A stretch of DNA of 64,000 nucleotides, taken from contig WHVA01000340.1 in the NCBI GenBank assembly GCA_015179125.1, positions 62,001 through 126,000 on the forward strand. Direction: 5' to 3'. The notes beneath the pieces were generated by a model, which saw only the letters and a list, made by a program, of their open reading frames with translations, ran no database searches and was not told the origin of the DNA. Of this stretch, positions 34,662-44,945 are shown one piece after another; within the stretch, counting starts at the first letter, position 1; each line of letters begins with the position of its first letter. The DNA comes from Gautieria morchelliformis. Taxonomy: Eukaryota; Basidiomycota; Agaricomycetes; Gomphales; Gomphaceae. A program made the position numbers and the translations under genes.

Positions 34662-35110
34662 TGTTAAGGTTGTGTTCATACCGCAGTTCGGCTATACTAG
34701 GCCGAAACTTGGGTTTCGGGTCAGAAGGCTTGGCTTCAGCCTCTTGGGTTGCGCCCACTCTATGCTCCGCCCTAATTTTGGGATCGGTCTTGGCTATAAG
34801 CCAAGATACGGGTTTCGACAGCAAGCAAAGGGTCTCAAGTACGATAAGCTAATTTGATATCTGAACTGAGGAGCTACTGTACATGGACTGGAGGTCTATA
34901 TAGTAAAGTAGCATGCAGGGTCGTGCAGAGAACATGATCGGATCAATGGTCAGGGGAAACAAGGGGCGGACAAACGGGGAACTAGTTAATAAGGAATCAG
35001 GGGTGATGGGAAGTGCGAAGGGAAACCCGAAGGAAGCTGAGATATACCCGAGGTTCCCGAATGAGAGCCGAAGCCGAGCTTCAGTCTGGATCCGGGAACG
35101 GGTCGTAACA
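34662..35110 (-). mobile_element. 3' LTR of the chromovirus (449 bp)
   Basis: On the minus strand the LTR begins TGTTACGACC and ends CCTTAACA. It is preceded by the polypurine tract AAGGGGGAGG (35115-35124, minus). It carries a perfectly palindromic TATA element CTATATAG at 34896-34903. The antisense zinc-cluster gene starts 135 bp beyond the LTR on the plus strand, so the LTR could drive it. The second copy is at 49749-50198. Confidence 0.85.
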
Positions 35111-35244
35111 GTACCTCCCCCTTATGGCCGAACCCATGAGGCCATGAGCGAGATCCTGGAAATCGCCGAGTCGGGGTAGTTACATAAGCTTTGTTTCACA
35201 TTCTGCTTCTTGTCTTCTCCCATCATCATCAATTTCACGGATCA

Positions 35245-36560
35245 ATGTCAGAGACACATGAAATCCCTATCGAGGTCGACGAGGTGGATGAAGTCGACAC
35301 GGAGCTCGCGCGGGCTGAGCGCGAAGCGGCAGGGCGGATGAGGGAATTGCAGGACAAGTGGCAACTTGCGCTGGAGTGCAAGGCTGCAGTAGAGAAGAAA
35401 TGGTGGGAGGATGCTGAAAATGCCGAAGCGGAATGGAAGGCACAGGCTGAAGCCGTGCGGATTGCCAAAGCGGCATGAAAAGCCGAGGAGGCTCGGGAGG
35501 AAGAGAGGCGGGTTTTGAAGGCGAAAGCCGACGAGGCTCGGAAACCAAAAGGGCGAGTTTTTGAATGTGAGCGCCAGCGACTGATCGAAATGTTGGTAGC
35601 TGAAACAATTTGACAAGCCGATGTGGATCAGAATATCCACATTCCGTCGCCCGAGCCGTTCACATTGGATTCAGCCACCGTGCAAGCGCGGATTCTTGCT
35701 ATGAAGCACGCAGCCGAGAGGAATGCGGCCAAGGGAAAGCCGAAAGCCTCGGCCTCTCGGAAATGGAAAATGACCGAGGAATCAGACGAGTCTGATGAAG
35801 AGGTGAGTCCTTGGGTTGGGGTGGTTCTGTTATTTTTTGACTTATGTTTTTTAGCGTGAACCTTGTGATGCATGCAGGCATCGCCAGACCCGGTGCCTAC
35901 GTGGAGAAATGGCTGCGTGTCAGCAGTGCGTGGACCGGAAGGTCCGGTGCAGCTTCCGGGACGGGAAGCGGAAGCAGAAGGATGAGGACGCGACTGAGGG
36001 ACGGGGGCCGAAGAAGGCCAAGGTGTCGCTGGTCAAACCGTCGGGAGCGATTCCGACGGTGGACATCCGTGTGGGCCCATCAGTGGCCAGGATTAAGGGC
36101 TTAATGCCTGACGGGTTTTGGGAGCGGAGGTCTCCCGGATGGTGAGGGGTCTGTTGACTCGGCAGAGCGAGCAACTTGAATGGATCAACCATTTGCTTCA
36201 GGGCGTACTGGATTTTGTGCAGCGGATCGAGCGGCACAATTCCCGGTTAAACAAGCGGTTGGAGTTGTGGGCCACGGGGGCCAAGAACGGGTCTTTATGG
36301 ATGGGGACACGTTCGGATTGGGGCGGGTTTGATGTGGCTAGGTGTTCAGGTGTGGATTCGGGTTTGGGTTCGGGGGAAAAGGGAGTGGAGGAAGGGGATA
36401 AGAGAAAAGGAAAGGAGAGGGATGAGGCAGAGGGGGGGCGGGAGCGGGATTGGGATCGGATTCGGAATCTGGTTCGGAAAATGGGGACGAGGAAGACGAG
36501 CAGGATGATGGGGAAGAGGGTGCGGGAGCAGGTGAGGATGAGACTATGGAAGACAACTAA
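35245..36560 (+). pseudogene. Antisense zinc-cluster (Zn2Cys6) gene carried by the chromovirus, copy A
   Basis: Runs opposite to pol in the 3' region of the element. Exon 1 (35245-35802, 186 codons) encodes an acidic start, then a long E/K/R/A coiled coil. A 52-nt intron (35803-35854) has GTGAGT and TTTTTAG ends. Exon 2 gives C-D-A-C at its start and C-Q-Q-C later, in full C-x2-C-x6-C-x7-C-x2-C-x6-C, the fungal Zn2Cys6 DNA-binding pattern. A G-L-M-P-D-G motif, a second coiled coil and an acidic E/D/G-rich tail to TAA at 36558-36560 follow. Defects: in-frame TGA at 35476-35478, another near 35611 (both CGA-type), a one-base loss near 36118 and another frame change near 36450. All six cysteines are kept. 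By family a DNA-binding protein; what it regulates is unknown. Confidence 0.75.
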
Positions 36561-36757
36561 CTAATGTTTTTGGTTGTTTTTCTATACTAATGTGAATCTT
36601 TTTTCTTGGTACTTTTTGTTTTTGGGATCGGGATCGTGAATGGAAGTGAAATGACAGACAGGGAGAGAGGGGAAAGCCAAGAACTACAAGCGTAGCTATT
36701 CGGCAAAATGGCCGAGAAAAAACATAGCAAAAGAGTGTTTTTTTTTGTGTTTTTTGT

Positions 36758-38053
36758 CTAACTAAGAAAGTGACCATTAAATGAGAGAAAGGAAACGGGG
36801 AGCCAAAGCTCGGCTTCAGGGAACCCATGGTGCCGGCTTGGCAGGGGTGCCGAGTGAAAGTCAGTCACGATCTCGGCCACATGGCCGAGCTCGGTCGCAA
36901 GGACCCATGACGTCTCTTCATCGGTACCTTCATAACCAGCCCAACGGACAAGGTACAGGAGGTTACAGGGTCTACGGCGTCGGTCGATGTTGGAATCATG
37001 AATCTCGGAAATCTCGTACTCGGTCTCGCCGTCGATCTCAACTGGAGGTGGCGGAGACTGAACTCGGTTCGGGATGGTATTCGGGATTGCGGGTTCAAGC
37101 ATGGAGACGTGAAAGACCGGGTGGACTGCCTGAAGGTTATCTGGCCTGGCCGATAATCTCAAAGGGGCCGAGGTACTTTTCAGCCAATTTCTTCGAGGGC
37201 CGGGTTGTCCGGAAGAACTGTGCTTTGACAAACGCGGAGGATCCTATCGTGAACTCGGGAGCGGGAGCACGACGCACGTCGGCCGAGACCTGATACCGAG
37301 ATTGAGCAGATTTAATTTGCTCTTTCAGGGCAGCATGAAGCTGGTCAAGGTCAACTGCTAAGTCTTGGGCTCGGGAGGATGCAAGGTCTGCGGATGTGAC
37401 CGTGTCGTGGGTCGGGATGAATATGCTCTGTTTGGTTAAGCGGCAAACTACTACAAGGATTGCAGTGAATCCCGAAGACGCCGGCAACTGTTCAATGAAA
37501 TCCATGGAGATGGAATTCCAAGGCTGCTCGCTGCTGCAGGGAGCCGTAAGGCCTATGACGCTGTGACTTTGAATGCAAGCAAGTAGTGCAGGACTTGCAA
37601 AAGTTGATAACAAAAGACCCAAGTGTGGGCCATGTATATTCCTGTCTGATGAGTTCTAAGGTCTTGTTTGGACCAAAATGTCCCGAGAGTACATGATCAT
37701 GTTTGTACTGGAGTACTCGGAGCCGGAGATCGTCGGCATCGGGAACGTATATGCGGCCATCGAGGCGGAGTAAACCGTCCTTGGTTTGCGTCCATCTCAG
37801 GTCGGAACTATCACCGAGATGCTTAGCGGCTATGGGGTCAGATGCAAGGTTGGCTAATATGTCGGCATGAAGCTTCTCGGAGTCCATCACAATGCTTTCC
37901 CGGAGAACGGGTTGAAGCAGACAAGTTGCCCAGAGGGATTCCGACAGTTGTTGATTAGTGAAAATCGGTCGGAAGTTGTGCGGGTTGACTGAGCCATAGT
38001 CATTACCTCCCTCTTTAAGGTAGACGTCCCATAGTCTAGTGAGAGCGTCGGGT
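36758..38053 (-). pseudogene. Chromovirus polyprotein: RNase H end, integrase, chromodomain (truncated)
   Basis: Minus-strand frames give G-T-K-P-D-A-L-T-R (RNase H/integrase junction) at 38050, then an H2C2 zinc-binding domain (H-D-H...H...C-K-S-C-T-T-C, near 37640). After a frameshift come W-N-S-I-S-M-D-F-I and V-C-R-L-T-K-Q of the integrase core. From about 37385 the sequence jumps to the region after the core, so the second Asp and the Glu are deleted. The C-terminus has G-P-F-E-I-I and a chromodomain (E-Y-E-I-S-E-I, Y-L-V-R-W-A-G-Y) near 37000-36870. Upstream, gag, protease and RT are replaced by minisatellite at 38053. It is inactive. Confidence 0.85.
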
Positions 38054-38456
38054 TTTGTACCCAGGTACGCTACCACGTGGGCTACCACGTACATTACCAC
38101 CGCTACCATGTACGCTACCACCGCTACCACGTGCGCTACCAGGTACACTACCACGTGTAGTACCAGGTACACTACCACGTACACTACGACCGCTACCACA
38201 TACACTACTAGGTACACTACCAGGTACACTACCACGTACGCTACCACCGCTGCCACGTACATTACCAGGTACACTACCACATGTGCTACCATGTACGCTA
38301 CCACGTGTGCTACCATGTACACTACCACCGCTACCATGTACACTACCACCGCTACCACGTGCACTACCATGTACGTTACCACCGCTACCACGTACACTAC
38401 CATGTATGCTACCACGTATGCTACCACATTGTTACAACCATGTCACTTGACCAACA
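38054..38456 (+). repeat. 12-bp minisatellite array MS2
   Basis: About 380 bp of units ACCAYGTRYRCT mixed with 9-bp ACCACCGCT units. The left edge meets chromovirus coding sequence at GGTAC. The right edge runs into the short non-repeat sequence that the Copia element has split. It is the inverted partner of 47967-48657. Confidence 0.9.
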
Positions 38457-38461
38457 ACCAC

Positions 38462-39007
38462 TGTTAGCAACTAGGGGCTATGGCAGGGAAGGTTCGGTAG
38501 AGTTCTTAGAAAGCTAGAATCAAATATACTCTCTCAGTGAATTTATTGTCACTGATATATTAATACAATACCTAGAATCAAATATACTCTCTCAGTGAAT
38601 TTATTGTCACTGATATATTAATACAATACCTAGAATCAAATATACTACATGATTGTCAGTCAACGTGCTATGTAAATATAAAGAATACTACTCGCCTCTC
38701 TCAGTGAATTTATTGTCACTGAGAGAGGAGCACTATCCTGTCTCAGAAGGCATATACGTGCACCCGGCCCTTTAGCGCCCATGGGCTCGCGCGTCCATGT
38801 CATTTCAAACTCCGCTGGGTGCAGCCGCTTGGGAAAATAGAGATAACAAAATGAAATGGAAAGATAGGGAGTGACTGGAAATTTTCGAAAATAATCAGAG
38901 GAGTAAATGCATGGTATAAGAACAATGTGAGAAGAGATTGAAACACCATACAATAAATCGAATATATTATGCTTGATTTTGGTGCAGGAGCATAAATGCA
39001 CCCAACA
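38462..39007 (-). mobile_element. 3' LTR of the Copia element (546 bp)
   Basis: TG...CA ends; preceded on the minus strand by the polypurine tract GAGGGGGCG (39008-39016). It is 58 bp longer than the 5' LTR because a segment ending AATACAATACCTAGAATC is present twice (about 38514-38630). The hairpin is at 38695-38728. The target duplication ACCAC lies at 38457-38461. Confidence 0.9.
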
Positions 39008-39020
39008 CGCCCCCTCAAGC

Positions 39021-42000
39021 TTAATATATTCCGATTCTCTCATTGAGGATTCTCACTCTAGGACTAGGAAGTCCTTTAGTGAGAAGATAGGCTAGCATGT
39101 GTTCCGTTGGTAGGTACACAAGCTTAATTTCTTCATCTCCGACTATATCTCAGATGAAATATAATCTAATGTCGAAATGCTTGGTCCTCGTGTGTTGTTG
39201 AGTGCCATAGACGATGGCAATGGCTGATTGATTGTCTGAATAAAGTTTGATGGGACAATTCAGCGGTTGGAATACTTCAGAAATAAAGTGGCGCATCCAT
39301 AAGGCTTCTTTACTCGCATGAGTCAGGGCAACGAATTCGGCTTCCGTTGATGATAGGGCTACAATGGATTGTTTTTGACAACTCCATGATACTGTCCCTC
39401 CATCAATCTGAAAAATATAAGCCGAGTATGAGTGCCTGTGCTCTTGAGAAGCCCAATCCGCATCTGAATACCCAATGAGGCCGTCTCGATTTTTGCCAAG
39501 TGTCAATTTGTAGTCCATCGTGCCTTTTAGATATTTAAAGACACGTTTGACTGCATGACAATGTGTTGGACCTGGGTTTTCGAGGAATTGAGAAAGTAAT
39601 GACACTGCGAATGCAATGTTCGGTCGAGTGGCTACTGCTGCCCACATCAATGATCCTATCGCTTGTCTGTATGGAATTCTTGACATCTTCTGTTTGTCTT
39701 CATCTGTAGAAGGGCATTGGTCTCTGGATAATTTAACGGCTGGGTCGAGAGGCGTGGAAAATGTTTTGGCATCATCCAGATTGAATTTTTTGATGATTTT
39801 TTGGATGTATGCAGCTTGTGATATTGCAATCGATTTGTTATTCCAATCTCTTTCGATTTTGAGGTTCAAAAGCCAATGAATCTCGCCTAGATCTTTCATA
39901 CTGAAGATCTGGGCAAGGTCATGCTTTACCCCATCAAGGATTGGTTGACTCTCAGCTGTGATAGTGAGGTCATCTACTGCCGTTGCAATAATCGCATGCC
40001 CTCTTGGTCCACGTCTGCAAAATACAGCTCCATCCGAAGCTGATTTAGTGAATCCTAACTTGAGAAATTCACCACTCAGACGTTTGTACCATTCCCTTCC
40101 AGACTGTTTGAGGCCGTAAAGTGCTTTCTTCAGAAGGAGGACATCATCTTTGTCTCCGGTCTCATATCCATACGGCTGCCTCATGTAAATAGGTTCTGGC
40201 AGTGTAGCATTCAAATACGCACTGTCCACATCCATTTGGTGAATAGGCCAGTTGTTCCTGGCAGCAATGGCACATATAATCCGTAAGGAAGTCATCCGAG
40301 CAACAGGTGCATAGGTTTCATTGTAGTCGACTCCAAAACTTTGTGTAAAGCCTTGGGCGACCATCCTCGATCTAGGTGTGATGGGTTCACCTTCTGGATT
40401 GCGTTTCCAGAGGAATACCCATCTATTTCTGACAATATTTGCCCCAGGAGGTGGTTTAAACACTTCCCATACACCTTTGTCGAGTAGCACCTTGTACTCT
40501 TTATCCATCGATGCTTTCCACATAGGATCATTTAAAGCTTCATCTGCATTGCTAGGCTCAGTCTGATTCAAATCCGGCAGCACCTTATCTTTGTTTTGAT
40601 CGGAGGTCGAAAGTGTACTGATGGCAAGGTTATAATCACTGATGCCGTCAGTGACAGAGGAGAAATCTTGTTCGAATAATTTGTCTTGATGGTCCTCAAT
40701 GTCCTCGTAAGCTAGTGTAGTGATATCTGCACCAGCATGTCTCTTAGCTTGAGACCTTGTTACAGGACCACTTGGGGCCGGCTGCACCTGCTGCTGACGG
40801 ATCCTCTCGCTTCTCCTTGTTGGAGCAGCTTCTTTAGGTCTGACATCAACAGTCTGACTGGGTTGCAGCTCTTCAAGATGTTCCTCTGGTTCATTATCGT
40901 CAATTTCTTCGATCTTTGCCTCCTCGCTGACTAAGCGACTAGGCATGGGTGCTGGCGCCGAAATGGCCTGTATCACTTTTCTGGACGTAGGTAGCTGTGA
41001 CTCTTCAATATAAATGATTGGAGCTTTGCCCCCCTTCATCTCTGAGTCAAATATAACATTCCGCTCGACAGAAACCTTCTGAGAGTCAGGCCAGTAGATG
41101 CAGTGACCATGGCTCTGTCCAGAGATTCCTATCCACCGAGCTCTTTTGGCACGGGCTGCTAGTTTGTTTCCCTCTTTGACTTTAACGTAGACTTCAATTC
41201 CCCACACGTGTATGTCTTTCAGGTTCAGTTTCTCGTGATGGATCATTTCAAAAGGGGTTTTGTCTGGCAAAGCTCTTGTGTGTGTCCGATTCCTAAGATA
41301 GTTGGCATGCAAAATTGCATGCCCCCATAGAGTCTTAGGAAGACTTGATTCCAATAGCATGGCACGAGCTCTTTCAACTAGAGTTCGGTTTAAACGTTCA
41401 GCAACACCATTTGACTCTGGGGTGTCGTGCACGGTTAACCGATGCTTCGTGCCTTGCTTGGATAAATGCTGTTCAAATTCCGAGCTTGTATATTCGCCCC
41501 CTCTGTCGGAAACAAGTGCTTTGATGTGCACGTTCCTCTGTCGAAGCATCAAGGCCTCGTAGAGTTTGTATTTTGAAAATGCTTCCGATTTGTTTGCCAT
41601 CAAATAGATAACCGATTCTCTTGAGTAGTCGTCGATGAAAGACACATAATAGGATTTCTTGTCAATTGTGGAGTGTCTCGCTGGTCCCCAGACATCAGAA
41701 TAAATTCTGTCACCGAATTTTGATGATCGGCTTCTGGGTTCCTGAGGAAGTGATTTACGTGCAATCTTCGCCTGAATGCACGCATCGCAAACAACCTTGT
41801 CACCTTTTGAGCTCAATTCAATGCCTAATATCATGCCACGGTTGAGCAAGTGCTGTAGGGACTTTTGTGAAATGTGCCCCATTTTCTGATGTATCTCCAT
41901 GGCTGATGCGCATATATGTGCTTCGGCACTTGTGTGTTGTAAATCAAATCGATATAAGCCATTCAGCTTCGGTGCTTGCATCAATATCCTGCCTTTACGA

Positions 42001-43241
42001 TTGGATATTGTGCATTTCTGATCAGCTATTTGTGTGTTATAGCCTGCATCATCGCACTGGCCGATCGAGATCAGGGTAACAGCCATTTTGGGCATGTAGA
42101 ACGTATCCTTCAATGTAATGTTCACAGTCTTATCTCCAACCTTGTTAGATAGCACGAGTGAGCCTGAACCGAAGGCATCAAAAGTGCCTTTGTTGGCTGC
42201 ACGAATTGTGCCCGGCTGTGAGAATGGACTGTAATCCCTCAATAAATTCTTGTGAGGGGTCATATGTGCGGTCGTTCCAGTGTCGAGGATAACAACAGTG
42301 TCCAGAGATAAACTACTCAAATTAGAGCAGTCGAAGTTGGCGAAAGCGGCTGGACTGCCACTCTCATCCTCCTCAGAGGACACTTCTTCGGCAACATTCG
42401 CCTTGGCTTTGCCCTTCTTCTTTTTGGCTTTCGCTTTCTTCTTCTGACGTGGCCCCTGGCCTTCTTTACCACCTCCTTTAGCCCAGCAACTTTCTATAGC
42501 ATGTCCAGGCTTGTGGCAATTAGTGCATGCAAGCACCTTCGGGTCTTTCCGGCCCTTCTGCCCTTTCGTAGATGAACCAATAAATGCCTGCTCTTCTTGT
42601 GAAATATTGAGGGTCTTTCTCCTGTCATATTGAGCCTTTAGTACTCTGATAATATCATCAGGCACTAAGGGCATTCCACATTCTTCGAGTGACGTGGTAA
42701 GGGCATTCATAACTGCCTCATAGGAGGGTGGAAGTGACGCAAGGATGATGTCGGTGAACTCTCCTTCAGAAATTCTGGCTCCCATCTCATTGAGACGAGC
42801 ATAGAGGTCTTGGGCCTTGTCCAAGTGATCTCTCAAGTCTCCATCCTCATGACACCTCATACTGCGAAGCTGTCTCTGTAGGTTGGTGAGGACCATCTTG
42901 GGCTTTTTGGTCATCTCATTGACCAATGCATCCCAGACTTCTTTTGCTGTATGTCTCTTCTGTAGCATCAGAGCTAGTGACTCTGACACTGAGACGATTA
43001 TTTGGGTTTTGGCCTGTCCTTCTCTGGCAAGATACTTCTCCAGCTTCTCCTCAGCCTTCTCAATCTGAGTTTCCTCAGCTTCTGTAAGAATATGGCCTGG
43101 GGGCATGACTGGAGGATCAGGAGGTGGAATGGCTCTCCCTTCTATATGCCTGAGTAGATTTTTGGACTCAAAATAACTTGTGAGAGTAGCTCGCCACAGA
43201 GGCCAATTACTTCCATCTGTTGCAAGCTTCTCCACACCCAA
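39021..43241 (-). pseudogene. Copia polyprotein, nearly intact (one in-frame stop)
   Basis: One frame of 1407 codons covers gag (W-P-L-W-R-A start; UBN2-like), a zinc knuckle C-T-N-C-H-K-P-G-H...C near residue 240, protease D-T-G-T-T-A-H-M near 322, integrase H-H-C-C and D,D,E residues (S-D-V-W-G near 519, S-D-R-G-G near 580, E-S-N-G near 610), reverse transcriptase with A-V-D-D near 1092, and RNase H (Y-S-D-A-D-W, Y-S-D-N-Q-S). The only interruption is TGA at 39152-39150, where CGA would continue through K-L-V-Y-L-P-T to the stop at 39021. No in-frame ATG lies between the primer site and the first conserved residues; the ATG at 43270 is one base out of phase. The element must copy itself by reverse transcription and integration (family knowledge); this copy is probably no longer autonomous. 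Confidence 0.9.
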
Positions 43242-43262
43242 AGCTTCTGCGAAGTGTCTGCG

Positions 43263-43276
43263 GGGCCCATAACCCT
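43263..43276 (-). promoter_or_regulatory. Primer-binding site of the Copia element
   Basis: Directly inside the 5' LTR, minus strand, is GGGTTATGGGCCC. Its complement reads GGGCCCATAACCC, which fits the anticodon arm of an initiator methionine tRNA (CAT anticodon followed by AACC). Copia-type elements are known to prime from a fragment of initiator tRNA cut in the anticodon loop; the match here is by eye. Confidence 0.6.
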
Positions 43277-43764
43277 TGTTAGCAACTAGGGGCTATGGCA
43301 GGGAAGGTTCGGTATAGTTCTTAGAAAGCTAGAATCAAATATACTCTCTCAGTGAATTTATTGTCACTGATATATTAATACAATACCTAGAATCAAATAT
43401 ACTACATGATTTTCAGTCAACATGCTATGTAAATATAAAGAATACTACTCGCCTCTCTCAGTGAATTTATTGTCACTGAGAGAGGAGCACTATCCTGTCT
43501 CAGAAGGCATATACGTGCACCCGGCCCTTTAGCGCCCATGGGCTCGCGCGTCGAAGTCATTTCAAACTCCGCTGGGTGCAGCCGCCTGTGAAAATAGAAA
43601 TAACAAAGTGAAATGGAGAGATAAGGAGTGACTGGAAAATTTCGAAAATAATCAGAAAAATAGATGCATGGTACAAGAACAATGTGAGAAAGGATTGAAA
43701 CACCATACAATAAATCAAATATATTATGCTTGATTTTGGTGCAGGAGCATAAATGCACCCAACA
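43277..43764 (-). mobile_element. 5' LTR of the Copia element (488 bp)
   Basis: Starts TGTTGGGTGC at 43764 and ends GCTAACA at 43277. The flank 43765-43769 is ACCAC, matching 38457-38461. The hairpin is at 43452-43485. By eye it differs from the 3' LTR at a few percent of sites besides the 58-bp duplication. Confidence 0.9.
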
Positions 43765-43769
43765 ACCAC

Positions 43770-43904
43770 ATCACTCGACCATACACTACCCCATGCACTA
43801 CCCTATGTGCTACCCTGTACGCTACCCTGTGCTGTGCTACCACGTACACTATCCTCTGTGCTACCATGTATGCTACCATGTATGCTACCATGTTGTTACA
43901 ACCA
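43770..43904 (+). repeat. Short minisatellite array MS3
   Basis: About ten 12-bp units (ACCCTGTGCGCT and ACCATGTATGCT types) follow the Copia target site. They continue the array that the Copia element split off from MS2. The inverted partner is 47816-47935. Confidence 0.8.
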
Positions 43905-44204
43905 CGTCGCTTGACCAACTACGCCGCTTCTGCACCACCTCCGACTTGGTTCCGCAACATCCTCCACACTTGACCCTCATTATAGGCCTCACATTGCATT
44001 CCATTCTTAGGCCTTGGATTATTCATTCTATTCCTATCATACTAAAATTCATGGATGTCTGGATGTGGCTGAAGGCCCTCGTGCCCTGAGTCAAAGGGGT
44101 CATGTCACCCCTCAGGTTGAGACTCCTCAACCTATTTGGCTTGACTGACCAGTGGTTGAGCTTTGTCGATGCTAGGGAGGGTCTGACGCTGCAGACCCCA
44201 CGTG
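43905..44204 (+). pseudogene. Fragment of the Ty3 ORF3 family, left arm
   Basis: Translates to the W-M-W-L-K-A-L block and the L-F-G-L-T-D-Q-W block that also occur in the ORF at 1700-1840. An internal TGA follows the first block. The fragment is enclosed on both sides by minisatellite and is repeated inverted at 47513-47815. Confidence 0.6.
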
Positions 44205-44945
44205 GTAGCATACTGGCTAGCATACAGGGTAGTGCACAGGGTAGTGCACAGGGTAGTGTACGGGGTAGTGCACATGGTAGTGTACCATGTAGTCCACAGG
44301 GTAGTGTACAGGGTAACATAGGGGGTAGCATATGGGGTAGCATACAGGGTAGCCCACAGCGTAGTGTACCGGGTAGCCTACAGGTTACATTGTAGTGTAG
44401 TGTACAGGATAGCTCACAGGGTAGCGTACCGCGTAGCGCATAGGGTAGTATATGGGGTAATGCACATGGTAGTGTAGGGGGTAGTGCACAGGGTACTGTG
44501 CAGGGTAGCACACAGGGTAACACACATGGTAGCATATGGGGTAGCATACAGGGTAGTGTACAGGGTAGCATAGCATAGGGGGTAGGGTACAGGGTAGTGC
44601 ACAGGGTGGCACACAGGGCAGTGTATGGGGTAGTGCACATGGTAGTGTACAAGGTAGCATACAGGGTAATGCATAGGGTAGCAAACATGGTAGCATATGG
44701 GGTAGTGTACAGGGTAGTGTACATGGGAGTGTATGGGGTTTCATATGGGGTAGCCTACAGGGTAGTGCATAGGGTAGTGCACAGGGTAGTGCACAGGGTA
44801 GTGCACGGGGTAGTGCACATCGTAGTGTATGGGGGAGTGCACAGGATAGCGTACAGGGTTGTGTATGAAGTAGCCCACAGGGTACATCATAGGGTAGCAT
44901 ACAGGGTAGCTCACAAGGTAGCTCACAGGGTAGCATACCACACAT
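44205..44945 (-). repeat. 12-bp minisatellite array MS4
   Basis: About 740 bp of units seen on the plus strand as GGGTAGYRTACA, that is, the reverse orientation of MS1-MS3. It starts within the inverted arm and runs into the spacer, where it stops at decayed integrase sequence near 44945. Confidence 0.9.

Larger units (their letters stand above)
34430..44410. repeat. Left arm of a large inverted duplication
   Basis: Collinear with the reverse complement of 47378-50420. In order: outer minisatellite, chromovirus LTR (34662-35110), antisense zinc-cluster gene (35245-36230), minisatellite (38054-38440), junction sequence, minisatellite (43780-43900), ORF3 fragment (43905-44204), minisatellite up to TACATTGTAGTG near 44400. 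The left arm also has two segments the right lacks: chromovirus 36230-38053 and the Copia element. Confidence 0.85.
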
